From Glycomyces sambucus (GTDB lineage: Bacteria > Actinomycetota > Actinomycetes > Mycobacteriales > Micromonosporaceae): DNA of 64,000 nt. Below, piece after piece: positions 16,045-24,067 of the stretch (the first letter of the stretch is position 1; each line of letters begins with the position of its first letter). The notes under the pieces are model-generated. The model did no database searches, was not told the origin of the DNA, and saw only the letters and a list, made by a program, of their open reading frames with translations. The stretch covers positions 744,001 through 808,000 of the forward strand of contig NZ_FNGF01000002.1 in assembly GCF_900102815.1 (NCBI RefSeq). The letters are read 5' to 3'. A program made the translations under genes and the position numbers.

Positions 16045-17172
16045 TCAGCGGGCGGGCACCGGGTTGCGGCGCCCGCCGGTGCGGCCGGTCATGCGGGCGG
16101 GGATCGCGGTCCTGGCGCGGTAGAACTTGAGCGGGCTGGAGCTGACGGCCTCCTTGTAGGCGACGGCGGCGCGGCCGGTGAGGTACCAGCGGCCCGGGGT
16201 GTCGTCGGGGCGGGTGAACTGGATGACGGCGTCCTTGCGGCCCAGTGAGACCGGCTGGTGGACGTAGCCGAAGCGAAAGGGGCGCGGGGCCTTGCCGCGC
16301 AGGAGGCGCACGACCGACTCGGCGGTGTGGGCGGCCGAGGGGATGCCGGACTGGCAGGTGCCGTGGACGGTGCCGTACGCCTGGCGGATCGCGGCGGCGT
16401 CGCCGATCGCGAAGACCTCGGGGTGGGAGGTCGAGCGCAGGGCCGCGTCGGTCGCGACCCGGCCGTCCGGGTCGACGGCGATGCCGGCGTCGGCGGCGAG
16501 GCGGGAGTAGGCGACGCCGGTGGTCCACAGTGTCACGTCGGTGGGGAGGCGTTCGCCGCCTTCGAGTTCGACCGCGCCGGGCAGGACGCGGGCGACCGCG
16601 GTGCCGGTGCGGACCTCGACGCCGAGGCGGTCGAGGGCGGCCGTCAGGTACGCGCGGGCCTTGGGGCCCATCATCGTCCCGGGTGCGCCGCGGCTGAGGA
16701 GGCGGACCTTGAGGCCGGGGTAGGTCTCGGCGGCCTCGGCGGCGGCCTCGATGCCGGTGAGGCCGGCGCCGCAGACGGTGAGGACGCCGTCGGCGTTGGC
16801 GCGCAGGGCCTCGGCGAACGCGGGGTCGTCGACGGTGAAGGCGTGCGGGGTCGCCGGGGTGGCCGAGCCGACGGCGTAGACGAGGAGGTCGTAGGCGAGT
16901 TCGCGGCCGTCGTCAAGAGGGACGCGGCGCGCGTCGGCGTCGATGCGGGCGGCGCGGCCCTGGACGAAGCGCACGCCCGCGGGGGCGACGAGGTCGGGGA
17001 TCGAGTGGGCGCCGAGGTCCTGGCCGACGGCGGCCTGGTGCTGGCGGAGCCGTTCGTTGAACACGGCGGTCGGGTTGAGCAGGGTGACGGCGGCGGCCGT
17101 GGTGCGGCGGGCGATGCCGGTGGCGGCCATCATGCCGGTGTAGCCGGCGCCGAGGACGAGGATGTTGTTCAT
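16045..17172 (-). CDS. FAD-dependent oxidoreductase, NDH-2-like
   Basis: This 375-residue flavoprotein has an N-terminal FAD fold (ILVLGAGYTGMMAATGIAR), a second Rossmann nucleotide-binding fold (VLTVCGAGLTGIEAAAEAAE) and the FAD-closing motif VFAIGDAAAI. The layout matches single-subunit NADH dehydrogenases and related AIFM-like enzymes, but it is shorter and lacks the usual C-terminal membrane anchor. It lies directly downstream of the ECF41 sigma-factor gene on the same strand. Oxidoreductases of this kind are standard ECF41 targets, so it is probably switched on by that sigma factor. The electron acceptor is not known. Confidence 0.88.
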   Translation of the reverse strand: MNNILVLGAGYTGMMAATGIARRTTAAAVTLLNPTAVFNERLRQHQAAVGQDLGAHSIPDLVAPAGVRFVQGRAARIDADARRVPLDDGRELAYDLLVYAVGSATPATPHAFTVDDPAFAEALRANADGVLTVCGAGLTGIEAAAEAAETYPGLKVRLLSRGAPGTMMGPKARAYLTAALDRLGVEVRTGTAVARVLPGAVELEGGERLPTDVTLWTTGVAYSRLAADAGIAVDPDGRVATDAALRSTSHPEVFAIGDAAAIRQAYGTVHGTCQSGIPSAAHTAESVVRLLRGKAPRPFRFGYVHQPVSLGRKDAVIQFTRPDDTPGRWYLTGRAAVAYKEAVSSSPLKFYRARTAIPARMTGRTGGRRNPVPAR

Positions 17173-17198
17173 GCCCCGAGGACGGGCGCGGGGATGCG

Positions 17199-17226
17199 GA
17201 CGTGAGGCGAAGTGGTCACCGTCACA
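17199..17226 (-). promoter_or_regulatory. Candidate ECF41-type promoter of the oxidoreductase gene
   Basis: On the minus strand TGTGACG is followed after 17 bp by CGTC. The reported ECF41 promoter is close to TGTCACA-N16/17-CGTC, so the -10 and spacing fit while the -35 differs at two positions. It ends 26 bp upstream of the start codon. Confidence 0.35.
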
Positions 17227-17247
17227 GCAAACCGTTTCGTCAGGGGG

Positions 17248-18090
17248 TCAGACCGCGCCGAGCTTCTCGGGGTTAGAGACCAGGTGGATCTCCGCGACCG
17301 CGCCGTCGACCAGGTACAGCGTGACGACGGCCGCGGCGGTCCTGCCCGAGCGCACCACGATCGCGGGGCCGCCGTTGACCTCGGCGTACTCGATGCTGGG
17401 GTCCTCGGGCATGCGGCCCGCGAAGGTGACGAGCGCGCGGGCCACGAGTTCCATGCCGTGCACGGTCTTCCGCGGGGCCGGGGCGAGGCCGCCGCCGTCG
17501 CACACGAGCGCCACGTCCGGTGCCAGGACCCCCATGAGCGCGGCGAGGTCGCCGCCCGCGCAGGCTTCCATGAAGGAGGTCGTGGCGCGCCTGCGGGTGG
17601 CCGGATCGGTCTCGTAGCGGCGGCGCTTGGCGTCCACGTGGTCGCGGGCGCGCTTCGCGGTCTGGCGCACCGACTCCTCGCTGCGGTCGAGGATGCGGGC
17701 GATCTCGCCGTGCGAGTAGCCGAACGCCTCGCGGAGCACGAACACGGCGCGCTCCAGCGGCGAGAGCGATTCGAGGACGAGGAGCATCGCGGAGGAGACG
17801 GTGTCGGCGAGCGCGAGGTCGTCGGCGAGGTCGCCGCCGGTCGGCACCGGCTCGGGGAGCCACGGGCCCACGTAGGAGACGCGGGCGGCGCGGGCGCTGC
17901 GGAGGCGGTCGATCGCGAGGCGGGTGGTCACGGTGACGAGGTACGCGGTCGGGTCCTCGACCGTCGCCGGGTCGACCCCGTTCCAGCGCAGCCACGCCTC
18001 CTGCACCACGTCCTCGGCGTCGGTCATGGTGCCGAGGACGCGGTACGCGACCGCGCGCAGCTTGCCGCGCCGCTCCTCGAACACGTCCAT
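17248..18090 (-). CDS. ECF41-family RNA polymerase sigma factor (SigJ-like) with SnoaL-like domain
   Basis: The 280-residue protein has sigma regions 2 (RAVAYRVLGTMTDAEDVVQE) and 4 (LRIAFGYSHGEIARIL-like, residues 120-152), then a C-terminal SnoaL-like domain. All three ECF41 signature motifs are present: WLPEP in the linker (77-81), DGGG (198-201) and NPEKL (273-277, usually NPDKL). In this group there is no separate anti-sigma factor; the C-terminal domain tunes activity. The gene precedes an FAD oxidoreductase, a common ECF41 partner. An MFS exporter frame runs through it in another phase. Confidence 0.93.
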   Translation of the reverse strand: MDVFEERRGKLRAVAYRVLGTMTDAEDVVQEAWLRWNGVDPATVEDPTAYLVTVTTRLAIDRLRSARAARVSYVGPWLPEPVPTGGDLADDLALADTVSSAMLLVLESLSPLERAVFVLREAFGYSHGEIARILDRSEESVRQTAKRARDHVDAKRRRYETDPATRRRATTSFMEACAGGDLAALMGVLAPDVALVCDGGGLAPAPRKTVHGMELVARALVTFAGRMPEDPSIEYAEVNGGPAIVVRSGRTAAAVVTLYLVDGAVAEIHLVSNPEKLGAV

Positions 18091-19450
18091 GCGGCAAGGA
18101 TAAGGCGCGGCGGACCAGGAGCGCGAACCCGGCGGCGGAGGCGGCGGCGAGCGCAGCGCAGATCCACAGTGCGCCGTCGGGGCCGAGGGCGTCGACGAGG
18201 GCGGCGACGATCGGGATTCCTGCGGCGGTGCCGATGTAGCGCATGGTGTTGTTGACGCCCGAGCCCATGCCGCCGCGGTCGGCGGGGACGCTGTCGATGC
18301 TCAGGCGCGTCAAAGCGGGGTTCGCGGCGCCGTAGCCGGCCCCGGCGACCAGGAGCGCGGGGACGGCGTGCCACCAGGACCAGCCGTGGGCGAGGCCGGT
18401 CAGGAGGGCGGAGCCGGCGCCCGCGGCGAGGAGCGCGAGGACCAGGAGCGAGCCGGGGCTCAGCGCGAGTCGCTTGACCTGCAACGAGACTGCAAAAGCG
18501 GCGGTGGACCAGACGGCGACGACCGCGGCGGTGGCGATCGGCCCGAGGATCCCCTCGGACTGATACACGGTCGGCAGGTAGCTCATCATGCTGATGACGG
18601 CGATGCCGGTGGCGAGGGCGCCGAGCGAGGCGACCAGGAACGCGGGCCGGGCGAACAGGGCCGGGTCGAGCATCGGCTCCCGGCTGCGAAGCTGCACGGC
18701 GGTGAACGCGGCGGTGCAGACCGCGGCGGCGGCGAGGAGGGCGATCGCGGCGGGGTCGGACCAGTCCTGGCGCCCGAGGGTGAGGCCGGACATGAGTGCG
18801 GCCACGCCGAGGCCGAGGGTGACGGTCCCGGCGATGTCGGCGCGGCGGGGGTGCTCGGCGCGCGACTCGGGGAGCGCGGCGCGGGCGGCCAGGGCCAGGC
18901 CGATCGCGGCCGCGGCGAAGAGCCAGTAGGGTCCGTTCCAGCCGAGGACGGCTTCGAGCAGCGCGGCGAGGACGGCGCCGGCGCCCACGCCGAGGCCCAT
19001 CATGGCGCCGTACGCGGCGGTGGCCCGGCGGCGCTCCTCCGGATCGGTGAAGACCGCGCCCATGATGCCGAGGCTGGAGGTGAGCAGGGCGGCGCTGGCG
19101 GCGCCCTGGACGATGCGGGCGGCGACGAACACCGGCGTGGCCGGGGCGAGGGCCGCGAGGAGGGTGGCGGCGGCGAAGACCCAGGCGCCGGCCGTGAGGA
19201 CGCGGCGGCGGCCGTGGTTGTCGGCGAGGCTGCCGGAGGTGAGCAGCGGGACGGCGAGGCCGAGGGAGATCGCGTTGATGATCCAGGTCTGGCCGGTGGC
19301 GCCCGCGTGCAGGTGGGCGGCGGTTTGCGGGGCGAGGATGAGCGGCGTGGAGTAGTTGAGGATGACCAGCAGCGGGGCGGCGCAGAGGATCGCCAGGACC
19401 GTGCGGGTCCGGGGCGGCGCCGCGGGTGCGGTGAGGGCGGTGGTGGCCAT
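17273..19450 (-). CDS. MFS drug-type exporter with no stop codon before the sigma-factor gene
   Basis: The first 450 or so residues are a normal 14-segment-type major facilitator: RTVLAILCAAPLLVILNYST in segment 1, the loop motif LADNHGRRRVL, and ARIVQGAASAALLTSSLG. The membrane part ends near ICAALAAASAAGFALLVRRAL, just where the sigma gene begins at 18090. The frame then continues about 270 codons across the sigma gene in another phase, giving an Arg/Pro/His-rich stretch unlike any MFS protein. Either the stop codon was lost, or a frameshift near 18090 hides the true end. The ATG at 19450 follows AGGAG. It is divergent from an HxlR regulator with twin operators between them; the exported compound is unknown. 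Confidence 0.8.
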   Translation of the reverse strand: MATTALTAPAAPPRTRTVLAILCAAPLLVILNYSTPLILAPQTAAHLHAGATGQTWIINAISLGLAVPLLTSGSLADNHGRRRVLTAGAWVFAAATLLAALAPATPVFVAARIVQGAASAALLTSSLGIMGAVFTDPEERRRATAAYGAMMGLGVGAGAVLAALLEAVLGWNGPYWLFAAAAIGLALAARAALPESRAEHPRRADIAGTVTLGLGVAALMSGLTLGRQDWSDPAAIALLAAAAVCTAAFTAVQLRSREPMLDPALFARPAFLVASLGALATGIAVISMMSYLPTVYQSEGILGPIATAAVVAVWSTAAFAVSLQVKRLALSPGSLLVLALLAAGAGSALLTGLAHGWSWWHAVPALLVAGAGYGAANPALTRLSIDSVPADRGGMGSGVNNTMRYIGTAAGIPIVAALVDALGPDGALWICAALAAASAAGFALLVRRALSLPHGRVRGAARQAARGRVPRPRHHDRRRGRGAGGVAALERGRPGDGRGPDRVPRHRDHPPRDRPPPQRPRRPRLLRGPVAPRAGADRRRPRRRPRARRHRLLRDAPRPRIALAAGARRVRAPRGVRLLARRDRPHPRPQRGVGAPDREARPRPRGRQAPPLRDRSGHPQARHDLLHGSLRGRRPRRAHGGPGTGRGARVRRRRPRPGPAEDRARHGTRGPRARHLRGPHARGPQHRVRRGQRRPRDRGALGQDRRGRRHAVPGRRRGRGDPPGL

Positions 19451-19463
19451 GCGGGTGCTCCTA

Positions 19464-19479
19464 GGTTCGTTCAGTGAAC
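19464..19479. promoter_or_regulatory. Operator A between the MFS and HxlR genes
   Basis: GGTTCGTTCAGTGAAC contains the 11-bp palindrome GTTCAGTGAAC plus an extra GGTTC arm. The same arrangement occurs inverted at 19502-19517. Confidence 0.6.
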
Positions 19480-19501
19480 TCACTGGAGCGTAGCAGGGTG
19501 G

Positions 19502-19517
19502 GTTCAATGAACGAACC
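19502..19517. promoter_or_regulatory. Operator B between the MFS and HxlR genes
   Basis: GTTCAATGAACGAACC is the reverse complement of operator A with one central base changed. The two sites are 38 bp apart (start to start), facing each other. They are the likely binding sites of the adjacent HxlR protein, controlling both divergent genes. Confidence 0.6.
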
Positions 19518-19533
19518 GAGGTAGGATGCGGGG

Positions 19534-20046
19534 ATGGCACTCGGCAAGGACTACACGGGGCAGGACTGCTCGCTCTCGCGCGGACTCGAACTGCTCGGCG
19601 AGCGCTGGACGCTCCTGGTCGTGCAGAACGCGCTCTACGGCGTCCGGCGCTTCAACGACTTCCAGGTGCGCCTCGACATCCCCAAGGCGGTCCTCTCCGA
19701 CCGCCTCACGCGCCTCACCGAGGGCGGGGTCCTGGAGAAGCGGCGGTACCAGCCCTCGCCGCCGCGCTACGAGTACCTGCTCACCGCGGCCGGCGTCGAG
19801 CTGTGGCCGGTGATCTACTCCCTGAGCGTGTGGAGCCACCGCAACATCGGCGGCGAGCCGCCCCGGCTGTTCCGCCACGCCGCGTGCGGCAGCGGCCTCC
19901 TGCCCTCCAGCGACTGCCCCGAGTGCGGGCGCATCGAGCCGGGCGAGGTCGAGATGTACCCCGGCCCCGGCCCCAAGCGCGACGACCCGGTCAGCCGGGC
20001 GATGAACCGTCCCCGCCGGCTGCTGGAGCCGGTCGTGCCGGAGTAG
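19534..20046 (+). CDS. HxlR family transcriptional regulator with C-terminal Cys cluster
   Basis: The 170-residue protein has the HxlR start DCSLSRGLELLGERWTLLVV and the winged helix RRFNDFQVRLDIPKAVLSDRLTRL, ending with the ELWPVIYSLSVWSHRN dimer helix. After residue 115 comes HAACGSGLLPSSDCPECGR, which looks like a small metal-binding knuckle and is seen in a subset of actinobacterial HxlR proteins. It is divergent from the MFS exporter and probably represses it, relieved by the exported compound or a reactive electrophile. The 3' end overlaps the convergent YesL-like gene by 56 bp. Confidence 0.88.
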   Translation: MALGKDYTGQDCSLSRGLELLGERWTLLVVQNALYGVRRFNDFQVRLDIPKAVLSDRLTRLTEGGVLEKRRYQPSPPRYEYLLTAAGVELWPVIYSLSVWSHRNIGGEPPRLFRHAACGSGLLPSSDCPECGRIEPGEVEMYPGPGPKRDDPVSRAMNRPRRLLEPVVPE

Positions 20047-20743
20047 GGGCGCCGGCGGCGGGCGCGGCCGTGAACCGCTTGGTGACGTCGGCGACGACCG
20101 GCCGGGCCACCAGCCACAGGAGCCCTGCGAACGCCCACCCCAGGAGCAGCAGCACCGCCTCGGAGGCCACCACGACCGTCGCCGTCGCGGTGACCAGGAC
20201 CGCGAGGACGCCGAGCGAGGACTTCCAGGACAGGAAGAACTCCGCGGCCGCCACGCGCAGCACGTCCCGGAAGCGGAACGAGAAGAACGACGTGACCACC
20301 AGCAGGTGCCCCGACCACACGGCCAGGGCCGCCAGCAGCACCGCGCTGGCCGGGCGCAGGGCCTCGCCCCCGGCGGCCTCCCCCGCGAAGAGGAGGTTCA
20401 CCGCCAGCACCGCGGCGACCGCGAGCACCGGGACCCACCAGGCGAGGGTGTCGCGCAGGTTGAGCCGGAGCCCGCGCAGCAGCGGCCGCGCGGGGCTCAG
20501 GTCCGGTGCCGCCGCCCACGCCCGCTGCGCGTACAGCGCCGCGGCGAGCGCGGGGGCGACGGGCAGGAGCGCGGCCACGAACAGCACCGCGTTCGCGGGC
20601 TCGGGGGCCAGGAGGCTCCAGAACCCGAGGGTCGGCAGGCCCGCGAGCGCGAGGAACACGCCGAGGACGAGGTACCGGTAGACCGCGGCGGTCAGCCGCG
20701 AGAGCGCCCCCGGGCCGATCTCGTCCGCGTGCGGCGCGTTCAT
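19991..20743 (-). CDS. Membrane protein of the YesL/DUF624 family
   Basis: The 250-residue protein has six hydrophobic segments. It opens with LTAAVYRYLVLGVFLALAGLPTLGFW, typical of YesL proteins, followed by the polar loop LLRGLRLNLRDTLAWWVPVL. A proline/alanine-rich tail (residues 222-250) is probably unstructured. The start overlaps the GH3 stop (ATGA), so it is the last gene of the glycan operon that begins at 26828. A shorter relative closes the 11786-7977 operon. Function is not established. Confidence 0.8.
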   Translation of the reverse strand: MNAPHADEIGPGALSRLTAAVYRYLVLGVFLALAGLPTLGFWSLLAPEPANAVLFVAALLPVAPALAAALYAQRAWAAAPDLSPARPLLRGLRLNLRDTLAWWVPVLAVAAVLAVNLLFAGEAAGGEALRPASAVLLAALAVWSGHLLVVTSFFSFRFRDVLRVAAAEFFLSWKSSLGVLAVLVTATATVVVASEAVLLLLGWAFAGLLWLVARPVVADVTKRFTAAPAAGAPTPARPAPAAGGDGSSPG

Positions 20744-23094
20744 GACTGCTCCTTGCCCACTTCCGATTCGGCGATGAGGACCCGGTCGGCGCCGACGGCG
20801 CGCTCGGGTCCGGTGATCCGCCGCGGGACCGCGGCGTGCACGTCGGTGCTCGACCGCGCGACGCGCAGTTCGACCGTACCGGGTTCGACGATCCGCTCGC
20901 CCGCGGCGCCGATGAACGACGTGAGGTCGGCGTGGAGCCGGAACCGGACCTCGGCGGACTCCCCCGGCGCGAGCGAGACGCGCCGGTAGGCGATGAGCCG
21001 CTGGTCGGGGCGGGTGACCTGCGCGACCGGGTCGTGGAGGTAGACCTGTACCACATCGTCCGCGGGGGTGTCGGTCTCGTTGGCGAGGACCACGGCGACC
21101 TCGGTGGTGCCGTCGCCGGGCCAGTCCTGCTCGAAGGCGGCCACCGGCCGCCAGGTGGGTTCGGCGTAGGAGCGGCCGTGTCCGAACGGGTAGAGCGCGG
21201 TCGGGTCGATGTTCGACACGTCGTTGGCGCGGCCGAGCGGCGGCGCGAGGTACGTCGAGGGCTGGCCGCCGGGGTCGCGCGGGATGCCCACGGGCAGGTG
21301 CCCACTCGGGTTGACCTCGCCGGTGAGGACTTCGGCGATCGCCTGCGCGCCTTGCTGTCCGGGGAAGAACGTCTGGACGATCGCCGCGCAGCGGCCGGCG
21401 ACGGCGCCGAGCGCGTAGGGGCGGCCGGTGAGCAGGAGGAGGACCACGGGGGTGCCGGTGTCGAGCAGCGCCTCCAGGAGGGCCTGCTGCTCGCCGGGGA
21501 GCCGGAGGTCGGCGGCGTCGCAGCCCTCTCCTGAAGTGCCCCTGCCGAAGAGGCCGGCGCGGTCGCCGAGGGCGGCCACGACGACGTCGGCGCCGCGGGC
21601 GGCCTCGACCGCGGCCGCGAAGCCGTCCCGGCCCGGGGCCATGACGGCGCAGCCGGGGGCGGTGGCGGCCACGTCGCGGCGGGCGGCGAGTTCCCCCAGC
21701 ACCGTGGGGATGTCGATGCCCAGGCCCGTCTCCGGGTGGTGCACGCCCACGTGCGCGGGGAAGGAGTAGCAGCCGAGCATCGCCATCGGGTCGTCGGCGA
21801 GCGGGCCGACGAGGGCGATCCGGGTGCCCTCGGCCAGCGGCAGCGTGCCGTCGTTGTCGACCAGGACGACCGCCTCGCGGGCGAGGCGCAGTGCGATCGC
21901 GCGCGTCTCCTCGCTGTCGAAGACCGTGTCGTAGGCGGTGCCGGGGGCGGGCCCGGGGTCGTAGTCGGCCTCGATGAGGCCGAGGTCGATCTTCTGCTCC
22001 AGCACGCGCAGCAGGGCCCGGTCGACCAGCGCCTCGTCGAGGTCGCCGGAGCGGACCGCGGCGATGAGCGGGGCGCCGAACGCGGCCACGGAGGGCAGCT
22101 CGACGTCGATGCCGGCCCACAGCGCGCGGGCGGCGGCCTCGCCGTCGGTGGCCGCGACCCGCTGCAGCGTGCGGAGGAACGCGACGGCGAAGTAGTCGGA
22201 GACCACGACGCCCTCGAAGCCGAGCGTGCCGCGCAGCAGGTCCGTCAGCAGCGCGTGGTCGCCGGCCGCGGGCATGCCGTCGACCTCGGCGTAGGAGTTC
22301 ATGACGGAGCGGGCCCGGCCGTGGCGCAGCGCGGTCTCGAAGGGCGGCATGAAGATCTCGGCCATCTCGCGGGGCCCGGCGGAGACGGGGCCGTGGTTGC
22401 GCCCGGCCCGCGAGCCGGAGTACCCGGCGAAGTGCTTGAGGGTGGCGACGATCCCCTCGTCCTCCAGACCGGCCACATAGGAGGCGCCGACGGTGCCGAC
22501 GAGGTACGGGTCCTCGCCGATCGACTCCTCAACGCGGCCCCAGCGGTAGTCGCGCACCACGTCGAGGACGGGCGCGAGGCCCTGGTGGACGCCGACCGCG
22601 CGCATCGAGCGGGCGATGCGCCGGGCCATCTCGTGCACGAGGTCGGGGTCGAAGCTCGCGCCCCACGAGAGCGGCACCGGGTACGCGGTGGCGCCCCACG
22701 CGGCGAGGCCGGCCAGGCACTCCTCGTGGACCTGCGCGGGGATGCCGAAGCGGTTGGCGGCCACGACGGCCCGCTGGGCCCGGGCGAGGGACGCCGCGCC
22801 CGGCTCGGGGGCGACCGGGCGGGTGCCGAAGGGGCGGGTGAGCTGCCCCAGGCCGTCCGCGATCACCTCGTCGAACGAGGGCGCGTCCTGCTCCATCTCG
22901 CTCTGGTGCGGGGCGACGTCGCCGCCGGAGGCGTCGGCGCCGACCCAGAGGCCGACGAGCTGCCCGGCCTTCTCCTCGAGCGTCATGGCGGCGATGAGCG
23001 CCGCCGCGCGCTCGGTCCTGCCGAGCCCGCGGTCGTGCCACGGCAGGAGGCCGGTCCGGGCGGACGCGGCGGTGTTGTCGATGTCGATGGTCAT
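20740..23094 (-). CDS. Glycoside hydrolase family 3 (beta-glucosidase or beta-xylosidase)
   Basis: The 784-residue protein has the full GH3 layout: a TIM-like barrel (about 30-370), an alpha/beta sandwich (about 395-600) and a fibronectin III-like domain (about 655-770). The nucleophile Asp is D300 in VVVSDYFAV; KHFAGYS (220-226), GEDPYLVG and GLDIEL-like WAGIDVELP are other family marks. There is no signal peptide, so it acts inside the cell on imported oligosaccharides. It follows two permease genes by 43 bp. Beta-xylosidase is slightly favoured because a CGAAA-N-TTTCG palindrome, known from xylan genes of streptomycetes, lies in the operon leader; beta-glucosidase is possible. Confidence 0.9.
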   Translation of the reverse strand: MTIDIDNTAASARTGLLPWHDRGLGRTERAAALIAAMTLEEKAGQLVGLWVGADASGGDVAPHQSEMEQDAPSFDEVIADGLGQLTRPFGTRPVAPEPGAASLARAQRAVVAANRFGIPAQVHEECLAGLAAWGATAYPVPLSWGASFDPDLVHEMARRIARSMRAVGVHQGLAPVLDVVRDYRWGRVEESIGEDPYLVGTVGASYVAGLEDEGIVATLKHFAGYSGSRAGRNHGPVSAGPREMAEIFMPPFETALRHGRARSVMNSYAEVDGMPAAGDHALLTDLLRGTLGFEGVVVSDYFAVAFLRTLQRVAATDGEAAARALWAGIDVELPSVAAFGAPLIAAVRSGDLDEALVDRALLRVLEQKIDLGLIEADYDPGPAPGTAYDTVFDSEETRAIALRLAREAVVLVDNDGTLPLAEGTRIALVGPLADDPMAMLGCYSFPAHVGVHHPETGLGIDIPTVLGELAARRDVAATAPGCAVMAPGRDGFAAAVEAARGADVVVAALGDRAGLFGRGTSGEGCDAADLRLPGEQQALLEALLDTGTPVVLLLLTGRPYALGAVAGRCAAIVQTFFPGQQGAQAIAEVLTGEVNPSGHLPVGIPRDPGGQPSTYLAPPLGRANDVSNIDPTALYPFGHGRSYAEPTWRPVAAFEQDWPGDGTTEVAVVLANETDTPADDVVQVYLHDPVAQVTRPDQRLIAYRRVSLAPGESAEVRFRLHADLTSFIGAAGERIVEPGTVELRVARSSTDVHAAVPRRITGPERAVGADRVLIAESEVGKEQS

Positions 23095-23137
23095 TATGTG
23101 GTGTTTCCCTTAGTTAGAGGCGCAGACCCGGTCCGCG

Positions 23138-24067
23138 TCATCCCTTGACCGAGCCCAGCATGACGCCGGACACGAAGTAGCGCTGCACGAAGGGGTAGAT
23201 GCACAGGATCGGGATGACGGTGAGGATCATCGTCACCGCCTGGATGTTGGCCGAGACCGACGCCGTGGTCGTCCCCGCCGCCGCCGCGCCCTCGGACGCC
23301 GAGGTCGAGGCCCCCGCGATGAGGTTGCGCAGGAACAGCGTCACGGGGAACAGCTCGCTCTTGTCGAGGTACAGGAACGCGGCGAACCAGTCGTTCCAGA
23401 ACGCGACCGAGTAGAACAGCACCATCGTGGCGATGACCGCCTTCGAGAGCGGGAGCACGATCCGCCCGAAGATGCCGTACCAGCCGAGCCCGTCGATCTG
23501 CGCGGCCTCCTCCAGCTCGGTCGGCAGGCTCTCGAAGAACGACTTCATGACCAGCAGGTTGAAGACCGAGATCGCGCCCGGGAGCACGATGGCCCACATG
23601 GTGTTCTTCATCCCGAGCCCGGAGATGAGCACGTAGTTCGGCACCAGGCCGCCGTTGAAGAACATCGTGAACACGGCGATGCCGATGAGGGCCTTGCGCC
23701 CCTTGAGGTGCTTCTTCGACAGCACGTACGCGTAGGTCGTGGTCAGGGTCATGGCGATCGCCGTGCCGACCACGGTGTACAGCACCGTGTTGCCGTAGTT
23801 GCGCCAGAACTGCTCGTTCTTGGCCACCGCGGTGTAGGTGTCGATGTTGAAGCCGACGGGCCAGAAGCTCACCTGGCCGGCCTTGATCGCCTCCGCCGCG
23901 CTGAAGGACTGGGCGAGCACGGTGATGAAGGGGTAGAGCATGAGCAGGCACAGGACGACGAGGAAGACGGCGTTGAAGGCGCCGAACACGCGGGTCCCGC
24001 GCGACTCGATCTGCCCGGGGCGCCGCCGCGGGGCCTTGGTCGTGTCGTTCGCGCTGATGTCGGTCAC
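23138..24067 (-). CDS. Carbohydrate ABC transporter permease, YtcP type
   Basis: The protein has 309 residues and six membrane segments. The EAA loop is ELEEAAQIDGLGWYGIFGRI with VLPLSKAVIATM. VFTMFFNGGLVPNYVLISGL and FWNDWFAAFLYL are distinctive for the YtcP/LplC group. The GTG start overlaps the partner's stop codon (GTGA). It pairs with the LplB-type permease to import an oligosaccharide; no ATPase gene is present in the operon. Confidence 0.92.
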   Translation of the reverse strand: MTDISANDTTKAPRRRPGQIESRGTRVFGAFNAVFLVVLCLLMLYPFITVLAQSFSAAEAIKAGQVSFWPVGFNIDTYTAVAKNEQFWRNYGNTVLYTVVGTAIAMTLTTTYAYVLSKKHLKGRKALIGIAVFTMFFNGGLVPNYVLISGLGMKNTMWAIVLPGAISVFNLLVMKSFFESLPTELEEAAQIDGLGWYGIFGRIVLPLSKAVIATMVLFYSVAFWNDWFAAFLYLDKSELFPVTLFLRNLIAGASTSASEGAAAAGTTTASVSANIQAVTMILTVIPILCIYPFVQRYFVSGVMLGSVKG

